Positions 22,649 through 34,337 of a stretch of DNA of 64,000 nucleotides are shown here, one piece after another. Under the pieces are notes generated by a model. It saw nothing but the letters and a program-made list of their open reading frames with translations, ran no database searches and had not been told where the DNA came from. Origin of the DNA: Aedes albopictus (Eukaryota; Arthropoda; Insecta; Diptera; Culicidae); NCBI RefSeq assembly GCF_035046485.1, contig NC_085137.1, forward strand, positions 378,510,706 through 378,574,705, given 5' to 3'. Numbering within the stretch: the first letter of the stretch is position 1; each line of letters starts with the position of its first letter. The translations under genes and the position numbers were made by a program.

Positions 22649-23927
22649 GACTCCGTCTTGGTTCGTCGTTGCATCGCGTCGTCGTTCTGTGTGCGTGTTT
22701 TTAGAGGAAGAAAAACTAGTTTTCGTGCGAGTCGGTTGTGTGATGCCAGCAGCGGATGACATTTCACTCCGTCTTGGTTCGTCGTTGCATCGCGTCGTCG
22801 TCCTATATGCGTGCTCATCTTCATACGGGGCGGTTTAGTGTGTTTTTGGAGGCAAAGTGGAAGTGCCGCTTTTTTCATTCGGATCGGCTGCGTCGTCGTC
22901 GACAATTTGAATGTGCACATCGTCGTACTCGTGTGTTGTCGTAGCGGTTCAGTGTGATTTCGAGGCCAGTTAGTGGAAGATGCTGCAGCACATACGCACT
23001 GGACACTTCAAAGGACGTTTATTGGTGAGCTCGTTCCATTTTATCATAATTAATGCTAAAGAATGTATAAAATTCTGCTCTGGTTTTTGTGTATTTATCT
23101 AACAAATATTGAAAAGTTCGTCACGTCATGTGTCGGCGCTAGTTCCAAATGCACATTTAGTTGATAATAAATAATTTTCTTTCATTTTTTGCATGTACAC
23201 AAAAAATTTGAATGGTTCGTCATCTTCGGTGTCGACATTTATAATATTTTAGTGTAAATGAATAAATGTTTTGACTCAAATAAAAAGGTTGCATCAATTT
23301 CTGGAAAAAGAGAGGGTCGGTAAAAGATAGACGGCGAACCATGCGGTAAGATCTTTCTGATTTATTTATCACGTGTTATTTTGTTAATACCTGTGAATCG
23401 ATCGCGTTCAGCATTGTCTCGCGCGGAAACGAGAACTACAGATGCGTCGGAGTTTAACATTGTGTTCACCTTAGTTGTGAATGAATAACTTATGTGGGGT
23501 GAGTTTTGAGGCACAATAGATCGCGTTCGTCGTCCAAGGTTAAGAAGGGTATTTCTTCGCGAGCGCATTATTGATCGCGAATCAAAACATTACATTCGTT
23601 CACTACGACGAAATCCTAAACACATCTCCATTTACCCTGTTCCAAACTCCTAGTGATTTCTCGTAGTAACGCAGAGAATTCCTCGGTTATTGGCCTAAGC
23701 GAGAATCACGTCATCACTTCCTTCCCTATCCTCAATTGACCTGCATTCGGACGCGGCCGGCGCTGGTATTGCTTATTGAAAAGTATTGGGATTCCAGCAT
23801 TTACACAATGAAGAGAAAGCTAATCCCAAGCATCATCTGTTGGTTCTTTGTGTAAATGCAGTTGTCCTTGCAATAACAGAGGAGCAACCGCGGGCGGTCA
23901 ATCATGCTCATGCTCATGCTCATGCTC
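22649..23927 (+). mobile_element. Non-autonomous retroposon with 23-bp target duplication
   Basis: A 23-bp direct repeat beginning AAAATAACCC flanks it (22626-22648 and 23928-23950). The 5' end is GC-rich with two tandem ~116-bp monomers that each start ACTCCGTCTTGGTTCGTCGT (22650 and 22766). The 3' end is a (TCATGC)n tail, about 23901-23927. This combination is what TPRT by a non-LTR retrotransposon leaves. No ORF1 or RT survives in its 1.28 kb, so it is an internally deleted or SINE-like derivative. Confidence 0.7.
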
Positions 23928-24038
23928 AAAATAACCCAAATGTAAGAATTTGTACAAAATATTCGAAATCAGAGCCCTTAAATTTAGTAAGTAAGGGTAT
24001 ATTCAACACCAACGAACATTTTTCACTTATGTGATCAA

Positions 24039-24736
24039 CACGCAGAAAAATGGCGCTTGTTTAAAACAATAAAACGCATGGTTGATATTCAAACTGAGAA
24101 TATACTTATTCCAAAGTTATATTTCTTTGTTTTCATTTAGAGTTTATCGATAAAAGCAACCGATTACCATCATTTCATATTATGTCAAAAATTTCATTTG
24201 TTTCAATAAAATAAAAACCATAAACATGGTCCGAAAGCACTCACACATCTTTAAAATGCTTATCCCAACATCGCCACAACGAAGAAGGTGTAGCAAATCC
24301 ATCACGCCAACTTCCAAGTGCAGCTTTGGCCGTGGTGGATAACGCGCTGGTACTCACGACAGCATCCACAAAAAGTTGGTCGGTTTCGCCTTTTTGTCTT
24401 TTTTTTATTCGTTCTCGCTTCCATCCGCTCGACGAGTGTCTAAAAATAGATTTCCGAGCTGCCGCAGTTGCTGCCGTCACCAACACAATCACATTCCGGG
24501 TTTGTTAGTGGCAAAAGTGCAGTCGTTTGAATCAATCCATTATTTCATGTTGAAAATACCATATCTCTAATTGTTTTAACAAACTCTCAAAAATTTCGAC
24601 AAATGAAAGTGTTTGTATTATCAAACAATAGAACAGTTCACTTTAAACTGGAAATCAGTTTGTCGCTATAGTAAACTGAAAAATTGGTTGATTTGAACTA
24701 GAATTTAATTGTGTTTACAATTTATTTTTCTGCGTG
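24039..24736. mobile_element. TIR element with CACGCAGAAAAAT ends
   Basis: CACGCAGAAAAATGG at the left is matched inverted at the right (ATTTTTCTGCGTG, ending 24736). It is inserted in the TA-flanked element, interrupting the word GATCAATGTTACC that is intact in the other copy. The interior at about 24250-24510 is GC-richer with an 83-codon minus-strand frame and may be captured host sequence. Confidence 0.6.
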
Positions 24737-24929
24737 AATGTTACCCCAAATCAACAAAATCAAAAATTAGAATAAAAAGCATATTTTTTCAAGTAGCTAA
24801 ACACATACTCAGAGGATCAGTACTTGTTTTAAAAAAATATATATGTTACGTTCGCTTAAACAAGGGAATTATTCAATAAAGTTCGAAAATTTTGATCAAT
24901 GTTACCTTGGATTACGGTACTTGAGAGAG

Positions 24930-25440
24930 AAAGGTCAGAGAACCTGGAGGCGCCGAACGTAGGGCATTTGTGATGCTCCATTTTATTCTTCGTAACAGGC
25001 TTCCTGAACCCCAAAAACCACTACGCCCCCGTCAGCGGGCAAACCGCATTACCATTGCCACCACTTATCAAAGGCAAGAGCTTTTATTGCACTACTTGAT
25101 GGAATCGATTGGTTGTTGTTTGTGAGGCAGTTCGGTCGCCCCTAATCAGAAGATACTATTTGTTTATCATTTTGCACGGGATATGGCATGAGGAGACGAC
25201 ACTCCAGCCCAGCCAGATGGGGCGCCCCCACGCTGCCGATTGATAGCCGGGTCAGGTCGTAAATTTCTTTGTCAGAGTAGAGAATCACAGACAGCACGAG
25301 GGGAGACGTCCTACGGGAAGGACTTTCGGGGGTTAAGGATTAAGGAGCTGTTTCCAAGGTTCGGTAGGAGAGTCACCGCTTGTTTTGAAATGACATACAT
25401 TTATTAACCCTTCTTAGTGGGAGCTGCACAAATAGACCAT
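24930..25440. other. GC-richer unique block between transposons
   Basis: No terminal repeat, minisatellite or open reading frame of note. GC content is clearly above the neighbours (for example AGCCCAGCCAGATGGGGCGC around 25208). It could be an LTR fragment or conserved non-coding host sequence. I cannot decide. Confidence 0.3.
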
Positions 25441-25730
25441 AGACCAATCTTGTGTTATAAACTCAATGAGTCACTTCGATAACAGTAGTCAATCAAACGG
25501 AATCTCCCATCTGGTAGCCATAAAATCTTTTGAGCTATCACATCAAATCGGAGTAATTTATTCTGCCATAATTTACTCACCACACTGCCTGTGATGTTTT
25601 ACAAATTGTAAGCGATATCTCAAATAAGAGCTTATAAAATGGGTTACATTTCATCCTTTTTTTTTTAATAACTCGTATTTAATGATTGACCCCCTGTAAT
25701 CTTTGGTTAGCAAAAAATCCACTAGCAATA

Positions 25731-27006
25731 AGGACTGTTCAATTTATAAAACGGACAACTTGCTTGTGCGATATCTTTTTAATTTTTCAATAAAATCATT
25801 ATCAGTTTTTTGCATAACTTTCTATAGCTATTCTCAAATGTAGGAAAAATAAAACATTAAGCGAAATGTTCTTTATTGTGTAACTGAAGCGGTTTTCGTA
25901 AAACATCAATAAAAACCCATTTCTCAAAATTCGACATAACTTTTTACATACTTAATATGCATATTTTCATGATGTTTTCAATGTATTGAAATCTTAAACT
26001 ATTCTACTAAAGGTAAAGCTTAATAGTTGGTCAGTAATAATGCACCAAGCAGTCTCCGGCTTGATATGGTGAGTTGCCTTATTTTCATAGAAATTATGAA
26101 AAAATGTTCATTTAAGTCCTTTGCTGCAATAACATCACGGATTCGGCTAAAAATTTGTCCAGAGTAGTAGAATATTGCTCTCTGGATGATACAGAAGAAA
26201 AATTTACTTATAATTGCATTTTTCATCAAAAATTTAATCCATAAAGATGGCCATATTTAAAAATGTCACACTTTTTGCTCCATTGATGCAGATTTTCGAC
26301 TCTAGCGAATCTTGTTATTATTTTTTTTTTCAGCAATGCTGGTCCTATGTTATTGTACACCTTATTTAATAATAATCGGATGCAAAGTTTTCATTTCCAA
26401 CATTATCGTTATGCAAAATTTGCATTAGGTTACATTGCTAATTGTAAGAACCTTCAAGGAACGAAACCGTTTTGATTACTGTGTCTGCAATAGCGCACAG
26501 TAACCAAACCAGCAATGTTATTAAGAAGCAGTTTTCTGCATTTAAAACCACATTATTCCCACTTTCGACTAGATGCATAAAAAAATTGATTATTTAATAT
26601 TTTCATGCACTTTTTGCTTTACAATTGAATTTTATTGAAAAAATCGAATCTTACTTGAGACTTTAATATCTCAACACTTAATTTCCCGATTGAGTTTAAA
26701 TTTTACCAGAATGTTTATTACTCATGCTGCTGTCACATGGCACATACTTTTCTGGTATTAAAAACGATATACCATATGTGAACAGTAATTTTATATATAT
26801 TTTCAATTTTCAGCAATCGAAAAATTCACCTTATTCAACACCTGGCCGATTTTCTATAAAATAAAACTATTTTTATTCGATTCAAAAATGATCATTGTAA
26901 TGACAGATGATGTACTGAACAACGAAGCAAGGGTGGTTAAATTTGAACGACGCGTCTTCTTTTTATAGCCTTATAAAGTTGTCCGTTTTATAAATTGAAC
27001 AGTCCT
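25731..27006. mobile_element. 1.28 kb TIR element with TA flanks
   Basis: AGGACTGTTCAATTTATAAA and onward (about 31 bp) at 25731 is perfectly inverted at the right end, finishing at 27006. TA precedes and follows. The interior is AT-rich without coding capacity. A Tc1/mariner-type mobiliser is inferred from the TA. Confidence 0.75.
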
Positions 27007-27719
27007 TAACATAATTCATCCTATAGGACGAATATAGTTGTGTGGCATAATAAGATGAAAGTTTATATGTATTATTTGCTTAAAGGGCAATACATTCGAA
27101 AAACAGCCACTCATTAACAGTCGTCAGTCTCATACATCGTGGATACAGTAGAAAATGGAATAGAAAACATTCAGATTCTGTAGACAGTGTTGATACAGCT
27201 ATCAATTAGAATCGTCCGCGTCTAAGTGGACGATTAAACTGTATGTTGGATGAGGCAGATAAGAATAAAATACACTCCGTTGCGGCTGTAAAATGTGTAT
27301 GACGACAAGGCTCATAACATGAAGTGTTGCAATACGTTCAGAAAAGATGTTATAGGTCAGTAAGCACGATAAGCGTTAAGCTTCAAAACAAGTGCGTATG
27401 TATTTATCTGGCTGTAAACATTAATCAAATGGTTAATTTCACTACTGAATAATATCTCATCTCAAGATGTAAATCCTAAAATTTTTTTTTTGTAGTTTAA
27501 AAATTTGTATCGTACTAAGCTGCGACATTTTTAAGCATGTAAAGATGTCGCACGCTTGTTAAAATTATGGCATAAGTTGCATGCAAGTTATCGTGAAAGA
27601 ATCTTGTATACCGTAAAGTATTTCTACACGTTTATAAATACTATCCAATCGAATAGGTCGATTCTAGATCGATTCTATCCGGATTTCCATGTTATTCCTT
27701 GCTATCAAAATCTGAGTTA

Positions 27720-28503
27720 CCGTAATCCGGGGTAACATTGATCAGAATTTTCTATCTTTCTTGAATAATTCTCTTGTTAAAGCAAACGTTACATGTTTTA
27801 TATTTTTAAAACAAGTACTGGCCCTCTGAGTATGTGTTAAGCTACTCGAAAAAGTATTGTAAAACTTTAAAACATGTTTAAATAAGTTTTTTTAATCTAA
27901 TTTTTTATTGTGTTGATTTGGGGTAACATTGATCATGTTAGTGATCAATGTTCATTTGTGTTGAAAATACCCTTACTTACTAAATTCGGGGTCGCTGATT
28001 ACGAATATGTTGTCCAAATTCTTACAAATTTTGTACTTTTTAAGTTATTTTAGGATTAAAATCCTCTAAACCACGAATAACGCCTAAATGTAGGCAATGG
28101 TTAAAGGAATTGATAGCCGACTTTTAATAAATCGTATGTTTTACTGAAAAATAGCATTTTCATAAAGGTTTCGTTTATTAAATCCAACTCTAGGATATCA
28201 TATTGAAGTAATACAGTGATTTCGAACCTCATATTGTATCTAGTATTCACGCCAAGCATGAATGTTTGACAATGTAACTCATTGCGCTACGAAACACAGT
28301 TATGGAAAAATCGATTTAATTCAATGTTTATGAAATTCAATTTTCATAAATTGCATGTCATTTAATAGCTAAATGATAACAGATTACGATATACCATTAC
28401 ATAGTAGAAACTGATTCAATGTTAAATGCTTGTTTGAACATTTCATGAGGTGGGTCAAGCCGATCAATGTTACCCCGCTGATCAATGATACCCCGGATTA
28501 CGG
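27720..28503 (+). mobile_element. TA-flanked TIR element, intact 784-bp copy
   Basis: Ends CCGTAATCCGGGGTAACATT and, inverted, CCGTAATCCGGGGTATCATT, with TA on both sides (27718-27719 and 28504-28505). GATCAATG/GGGGTAACATTGATC words recur inside both ends. This is the reference copy for the interrupted element ending at 24917, and it is related in terminus and length to the 788-bp element at 39774-40561. Confidence 0.8.
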
Positions 28504-28643
28504 TACCTATCTCACATAAAACTAATAAGCTTTTACCCTGATTCTGCGTAATGAGAGCTATTTTAGACTTCGAACCCCATTTATGTGTGCTGTTGTCAAA
28601 ATCTGGGTAATAGTAGTTTACGCAACAAGGTGCAGAAATAAGG

Positions 28644-28716
28644 TTTTTACAGCACGAGTCGTACATTTATCCAACGAGGCCGCCGAGTTGGATACTTACG
28701 ACGAGTGCTGTAAAAA
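28644..28716. repeat. Imperfect hairpin, ~73 bp
   Basis: TTTTTACAGCACGAGTCGTA on the left pairs with TACGACGAGTGCTGTAAAAA on the right around a GGCCGCC loop. The word AGTGCTGTAATGAACCATTA recurs at 28930-28985, suggesting a degenerate small MITE spanning about 28600-28990. Confidence 0.55.
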
Positions 28717-28991
28717 TCGAGTTCTGCACCGAGTTTCGTACAACGTTTTTTGCAATTTTATAAACTACCACTTCAGGATAGTTTTTATCAAACATTGTTC
28801 ACCTAACTGCACACAGATGTTCATAGTCATGTTTAAGAAAATCTGATCATAGCAGGCTATACTGTGCAGTTGTCACATTTTTTCAAACCTGCGTCCCGAA
28901 ACCATCAAGAATTTGATCAAAACTGAAAACAGTGCTGTAATGGTTCATTACGCAACGCAAATGAGTGCTGTAATGAACCATTACCCAACAA

Positions 28992-29274
28992 ACAATCACT
29001 CATTTAACAGGCACCATTATGACGAATTAGTTCAGCTGAATTAGTTTAGTTGAATAACATTTGAATTATTTTCACGTACAACTTATGTTCGGGTTTTGTT
29101 CACACAAATTTGGAGAAGTTATTAAGCATCATCCCAACTAACAATCGCTCATTAAACAGGCATCATTATGACGAATTAATTCAGCGTAATGTTGAATAAC
29201 ATTTGAATTATTTTCACGTACAACCTATGTTCGGGTTTTGTTCACACAAATTTGGAGAAGTTATAAAGCATCAT
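28992..29274. repeat. Tandem duplication, 149-bp period
   Basis: Two direct copies (28992-29132 and 29141-29274) that differ by a few substitutions and a short deletion. Both contain ACATTTGAATTATTTTCACG and TTCGGGTTTTGTTCACACAA. Confidence 0.8.
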
Positions 29275-29454
29275 GTTGTGCACCAACTTATTTTTTTGTT
29301 TTTCAAAGCGTTTTACAAATGCACAAGAAAGTTGTTATTAAGCTATGGCAAAACTAACTGAAAATAAATAAAATGCAAAAATGTTGAACTCTCACGAGAG
29401 TAATTATTTGCTCTCATGTTGATTTTGAAATAAGAATTACATATAAAATTACCT

Positions 29455-29525
29455 AAATCCGGATTAGAACTCGAGACCTGTCGATTGCCAGCCACATGCC
29501 TTCCTATCTGCGCCATCCTAGAGAT
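29455..29525 (-). mobile_element. tRNA-like module, probable SINE head
   Basis: The minus strand shows an A-box-like TGGCGCAGATAGG and a B-box-like GGTCTCGAGTTCTAATCC about 35 bases later. There is no complete cloverleaf, so it is a degenerate tRNA-derived SINE head rather than a tRNA gene. Confidence 0.45.
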
Positions 29526-29816
29526 GATGAGATGCAGCACCCAAAGCAAAACATAATCTTCCCATGACTCAATAATGATCATTCCTGAACTTGTGTTCAG
29601 TAGTGGTGAATAAGCACAGCACGTGGTAATCAACTGAACAACGCCTTATACTTCAACAGCTATTCAGCCCAAAACACGTGTTTTCCATTCTGATTTCGCT
29701 GTCAGTATTACGGTGAGAAAACTTGTATCGAATGCGGCCAAAAAGTGTTGGTCCTTATTGAAGATATTGTTTCCAGACGTACTAATTGCGATATGGATAT
29801 GTTTTTATTTTTATTA

Positions 29817-31187
29817 CCGTCGATGGGGGTGACAATGGGTCTGGGGGGTGAGATTGGGTCAAAACGGAGAAACATAAAATTTGAAATAGCTCGACAACTA
29901 TGGCTAATTTATATTGAAAACTTTATATTATTTTAAAGAGGAGATGTTTTTAAACGTCATGATGCAGAAAAAGATGTTTAGCAATAATCGTTTTTTGCTC
30001 AAATTGTGGCTAAACTTATATGATGAAACTACTAGTAAATTACTCTGAAAAAATTTCTCCTTCGCAATGTTTCACACAAGCACCTAACCATAAATTTTCT
30101 TATAAGTAGTTAGCTGTAGGTATAACCTGGTTGATGCAACGAAAAAAGTGGGCTGTCAATGAACTTTTTGTAAAAAAAATTCAATATTTTCGACCCTATG
30201 TCTAAATATTAAAAATGGGGGTGAGATTGGGTCAAGCAAGTTATCGAGTGCACATAACCTTAAATAAAAAATCAACTTATTATCCAGTCCCCATTTGATG
30301 TTAGAGTGGAGCCATGTTTACCGTATCTTCATAAAAGTACGTTTTTTTCGAAAATATGTCGCAGAAGTGTCTAGCGAGTGTGTTCATACGTTTAGTGCCT
30401 AAAATCATTTAGAACAATAAACATGGACATGGACAGCTCCTCTAATCATCATCTAACGTTTAGTGTGCTGCAATATCGTAAGCTCGCAAAATAGACTTAA
30501 AAACGTTCTTCTTCTCCACTCATTTTTGAAATTTTAAGGAAATATCCTGAAACTACCAGACAGTAGTGGGATTTAGGAAATACAGGGGCTATAAAACCGG
30601 TGAAATAGTACGATGTCGGAAAGTGAATGAACGTCGAATCTTGGTTTGGTTAAACATTTCCCATGCAATCTTTCAATGCGTCCCTCTCTCATTGTAATCC
30701 CCCCTCCTCTCATGGAGGTTGAAACTTTAAATGAGGATGATTATGGTGGCAAAAAATGGCGATACAACATTCAAACGTTATTTTATCAAATTTCAACATT
30801 TTTTTCGGTTATGTTGGCCCTTTTAGGTGGATTAATCATCTTTTAAAATTTCTTTCAAAATTACAAATGTTTTTAGTCATGGTTATATTGTTTTTTAAGT
30901 AGGCTTACTATATATGATCAATAAAATTAACTTATATTCATAGATAGGCGATTTCGAATACTTTGACCCATTCTCACCCCCTCTAAGGGGTGAGATTGGG
31001 TCAATTTTCAAACATTTGTAGTTTGGTAAGCAATTCATAAAATGTAATACTTTCTTGCTAAACTATCAATACCACATAGAAGAGTATACATACCAAATAA
31101 AAAGTTATTCCGACTTCAATTGTATTTGTTATTTAACAAACAATCTTTGAGTATCCTTTTTTGACCCATTCTCACCCCCAACGACGG
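29817..31187. mobile_element. 1.37 kb TIR element, CCGTCG ends
   Basis: The left end CCGTCGATGGGGGTGACAAT is matched inverted at the right by CCGTCGTTGGGGGTGAGAAT. Internal copies of GGGGTGAGATTGGGTCA occur at about 30220 and 30986. There is no coding capacity. The GGGGTGA(N)ATTGGGTCA motif is reminiscent of the CCGTAA...GGGGTCAAATTGATC elements in this window, so they may be distant relatives. Confidence 0.7.
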
Positions 31188-31189
31188 AA

Positions 31190-32060
31190 TTAATTATCGA
31201 TCTTTAAAAATGTATGACAATTTGTGGTGCGGTATGGTCTTGGACATGGACATGGCGCATTCACAGCATCTGTTCAGGTAATCTACTCATTCTCAGTCGA
31301 AGATCCGTTAAGCAATTGTTTTATTTATGCTGTTGTCATTGAATCTTGATACTATGTTCAATAAATTGTGCATAAGGATGTTTGGGGATACTTGAAATGT
31401 GTCGATTTCTGAATGCTGTTTGGTTATCTAGGTGACTGTGAGAACAATATTTAGTAAACACTACAGCACTGAAATGTCAAATGCATCGATCCAAGCGTCT
31501 CGTACAATCGAACTGCTGCGGAAGATAAACAATATAATAATCAAGGTACAAGATATCTTGTTACAGACTTATAATAATAAATGAATGCCTCATTTTTACG
31601 TTGATTACGTCTCTTGGCACTCAATGTTAAACTACATAATTATATTCTGTTTTATTTTATGTGATTCGTTTAAAATATTGGTTCATTAATAACATGGTTG
31701 TCTCAACAGTTTTAGCCATGATTTATCCCATAATCCGAACAAAGTTCCGAATCAAACTATGACGGGTTGGAGGCGTTTATTTGACAAGTGAAAAGCACAT
31801 TGTTCAGGAGCATATGCTTATCGATACATCAGCTTAATAAGATGCAAACAAATGTTTTGTTAAACTCTTTTGTTAAGGAATCAATGCTTGTCGAATAAAT
31901 TTCTTATTAAACTTTTGAAAAGTGTTTTAATTTATCATTGTTGATACCGATGAGGAAAGTCGAACATTGACTACTTTTTCAATTGTAAAATCATTTAAAC
32001 AGTAATGTGTAGAGCATAATTTTAGTTCAGCTATCATTACCATTATTAAGCAACAATTCA
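31190..32060. other. AT-rich intergenic sequence
   Basis: No exon, RNA gene or terminal repeat was recognised. Confidence 0.4.
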
Positions 32061-32066
32061 GCAGGC

Positions 32067-32540
32067 TTGCTTGTTTGTGACTTGCAATTGTTAGTTGGGT
32101 ACAGCACTGCTAATTTAGTGTGGGAAAGTAGGCCTTTTCCTGGCAGATTGGCATGCAGTAAAACAGCCTATTACGATGAGAAATTCCAAAAAAGCTTTAA
32201 CAACATTGGCACATTGTCCGCAGCGTTTCATCAAGCGGCAACTTCATCGGTTTCCGCAAGAGTACTGGGATTCTCATCTGAAAATTCAGCCATGAATAAA
32301 CTTCGGGAGGTGTTGGATGGTGGAAGCTACCAGCTTTTGACCGGTAAGAGTATTTCATGATTTTCGTAAACTGGTTTTTACATATCCCAACATTATTTAG
32401 GCATTCAGTGCCGCCTTTTCAGCTGCAACAAGTTTGTTGTTGGGGAAGAATCTGTTTTTCAACATATCATAAGTCTTTGCCCAACATACGTTATAGCGTC
32501 ATTATCAACATTCCGATTGCTTGCGGTGATTGCAGTCTAG
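32067..32540 (+). pseudogene. Unidentified two-exon coding remnant
   Basis: A plus-strand frame ending YQLLTG meets a good 5' splice site, ACCG|GTAAGAG, at 32343/32344. After a 57-bp intron (32344-32400, ending TTATTTAG) the frame continues in phase for 46 codons, including CRLFSCNKFVVGEESVFQHI and SLCP, to a stop at 32538-32540. The Cys/His spacing hints at a zinc-binding fold, but I do not recognise the family. The first exon may truly begin at 32147, after CCTGGCAG. Sequence from 32541 to about 33750 contains further protein-like stretches in shifting frames (for example NPVYFCDPLDPVEIRNKG and AMGKIKNFAKKKG) broken by stops, so the whole is more likely a decaying gene or element than a working one. 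Confidence 0.35.
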
Positions 32541-32985
32541 TTTTTCACAATTATGTTATACGTTAGTTGTCGGTAACATATACCGAGAATCCACAATCCA
32601 GCAACTAGAGAGGTTATGTTGGGCAGTGAAACAGCGTTTGAAAATCGTCAATCGGAACCGATATCAATGATATTGTAAACCCAGTGTATTTTTGCGATCC
32701 ATTAGACCCAGTTGAAATCAGAAACAAAGGGTTGTACATGTGGGAGCAAATTTATGCAGTGACGTGAAGTCCATACCGGAGACTAAATTGGCTGGTATTA
32801 TTGATGTGATGACTTAAAATCTCGTAAATGCATACCAACCTTTTGCTATGGGCAAAATAAAGAACTTCGCCAAAAAGAAGGGGATAGATGAACACGACGA
32901 AGACTTTGTCGAGTTTATCAATTAATTGTAACCCGATGACCCGTACACCGACGTTAGAACTCGAGCATCCTGTCCAACCTTGCAT

Positions 32986-33151
32986 GGGAACGTCCATAAA
33001 TTACGTCACGCTTTGAGGGGGGAGGGGGAGTTCAGCAAAGTGTGACGACCCATACGAAAATTTCAGAGGTCCAATACAAAAAGTGTGACATAGGGGGGAG
33101 GGGGGGTTGAAAATGGTCGATTTTTGCGTGACGTAATTTATGGACGTTCCC
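32986..33151. mobile_element. 166-bp MITE, GGGAACGTCCATAAATTACG ends
   Basis: Nearly perfect inverted ends GGGAACGTCCATAAATTACG plus TCACGC, with CAT on both sides. G-rich interior blocks (GGGGGGAGGGGGAG and GGGGGGAGGGGGGG). Same size class and terminal grammar (GTCCATAAA.TACG) as the TTA-flanked MITEs. Confidence 0.75.
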
Positions 33152-33910
33152 CATATGAATCGGATGGTTCTGTGCCATCTAAGAGACTGTTCTTTGCAAA
33201 AGAACAGTTACACAACAAGTGCCTTGCCTGGATGTGATACGCGATTTGGTTGAGTGAGGATGATTCGTAAAACCAAAATATTGAGGCTCATTCCGCATTA
33301 CTTCGAAATCAACAAGATGGTGGACCTTGTCGTGAGGGATCCAGAAGCAAGAGCTCAAGTAATTGTTGCAAAAGAGTAAAGTGTGTTGATACGTAATTTC
33401 AAAGACGGCTCAACATCAATATATTTTAAAGATTAATCCAAACAAAAGATATTATAGTACAAGATGAAGATTGTCGCTCTCGTCGCTGTCCGCAACATCT
33501 CCGGGCCATGGTTGTCAAACGGTTTGTTTACAGTATCAGCTGGTGGCGATGAATGGCTAACATATGAAAGTGTTTGAAATAGAATATGTCAGCCTCCATA
33601 CTGTGTGACGAAATCTTGAAAATGTTTGATACTGAAATCAATGATTTAAGTAATCTGAGCCGAACATTAACAATAGAAATGTTTGTCAGGTTCTTCAACG
33701 CCGTCTAACAAAAAAAAATCTAAGAGACGAGTACTCCGCATGTGAGAAAAAGTGATTCAGGGTATTATCAAATGTTGAGATAGAAACATTGAAAGGCAAA
33801 TGAGAGGAACTAGGGATCCCAATGCAAATCGTGCTGATTATCGTCGATGATCAGCATAATCGGTGTAGTGATTTCAATACATCCATATTCTGTTTTGACA
33901 GATATGCATA

Positions 33911-34058
33911 GGCTAAACTACTGGGGGTGCCGGGGGTGCCAGGCACCCCCTAGAATTTGAATGCGTTGCTGTGAGATATGGGGCGATGAATGATGAATGG
34001 ATGAACTAATGAATATTTGTTTGTAGTGCACCCCCTGATAAAAATCCGTAGTTTCGCC
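33911..34058. mobile_element. Small MITE, GGCKAAACTAC ends
   Basis: The left end GGCTAAACTACTGGGGGTG faces the inverted right end GGCGAAACTACGG, with GGGGGTG/CACCCCC blocks inside each end. About 148 bp. The target duplication is unclear. Confidence 0.5.
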
Positions 34059-34337
34059 AATGCAGATATGTACCTGAGATGCTCTGACGCCAGAACAATG
34101 CGACCACTAGCGACAATCTCTATCTTGTACTATAATATATTTTATCCAAACATAATCAGAATTGTAGTGCATACAACGAGGTTGAGTCTTTAAACCCTCT
34201 AGGATCGAGGAAAGGGCAGAAAAAATAACGATCATAAGCATGAAGATTAAAAATATTGTCCCAGTTGTGAATCCTCAGCTTGATCGCGTTTATTTCCTCT
34301 CTGCGGTTCAACCAACTATTCTGAAGAAGTATGCAGT

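Larger units (their letters stand above)
19752..24917 (-). mobile_element. TA-flanked TIR element, copy 1, heavily interrupted
   Basis: The end at 24917 reads on the minus strand CCGTAATCCAAGGTAACATTG next to TA. The sequence then matches, inverted, the intact 784-bp copy at 27720-28503 in pieces: 24737-24917, 23951-24038, 22535-22648 and 19790-19926. The gaps are a MITE (24039-24736), a retro-inserted segment (22649-23927) and a SINE (19940-22521). Its far terminus is lost at the boundary with the element ending at 19751. No protein is encoded. Confidence 0.75.

Noticed and set aside
24241..24492. A minus-strand 83-codon gene
   Set aside because: It is AT-flanked and within a TIR element, with no recognisable domain or splice context. 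It is mentioned only as possible captured sequence.
29455..29525. A functional tRNA gene on the minus strand
   Set aside because: A- and B-box-like words are present, but I could not form an acceptor stem or a complete cloverleaf. A SINE head is more likely.
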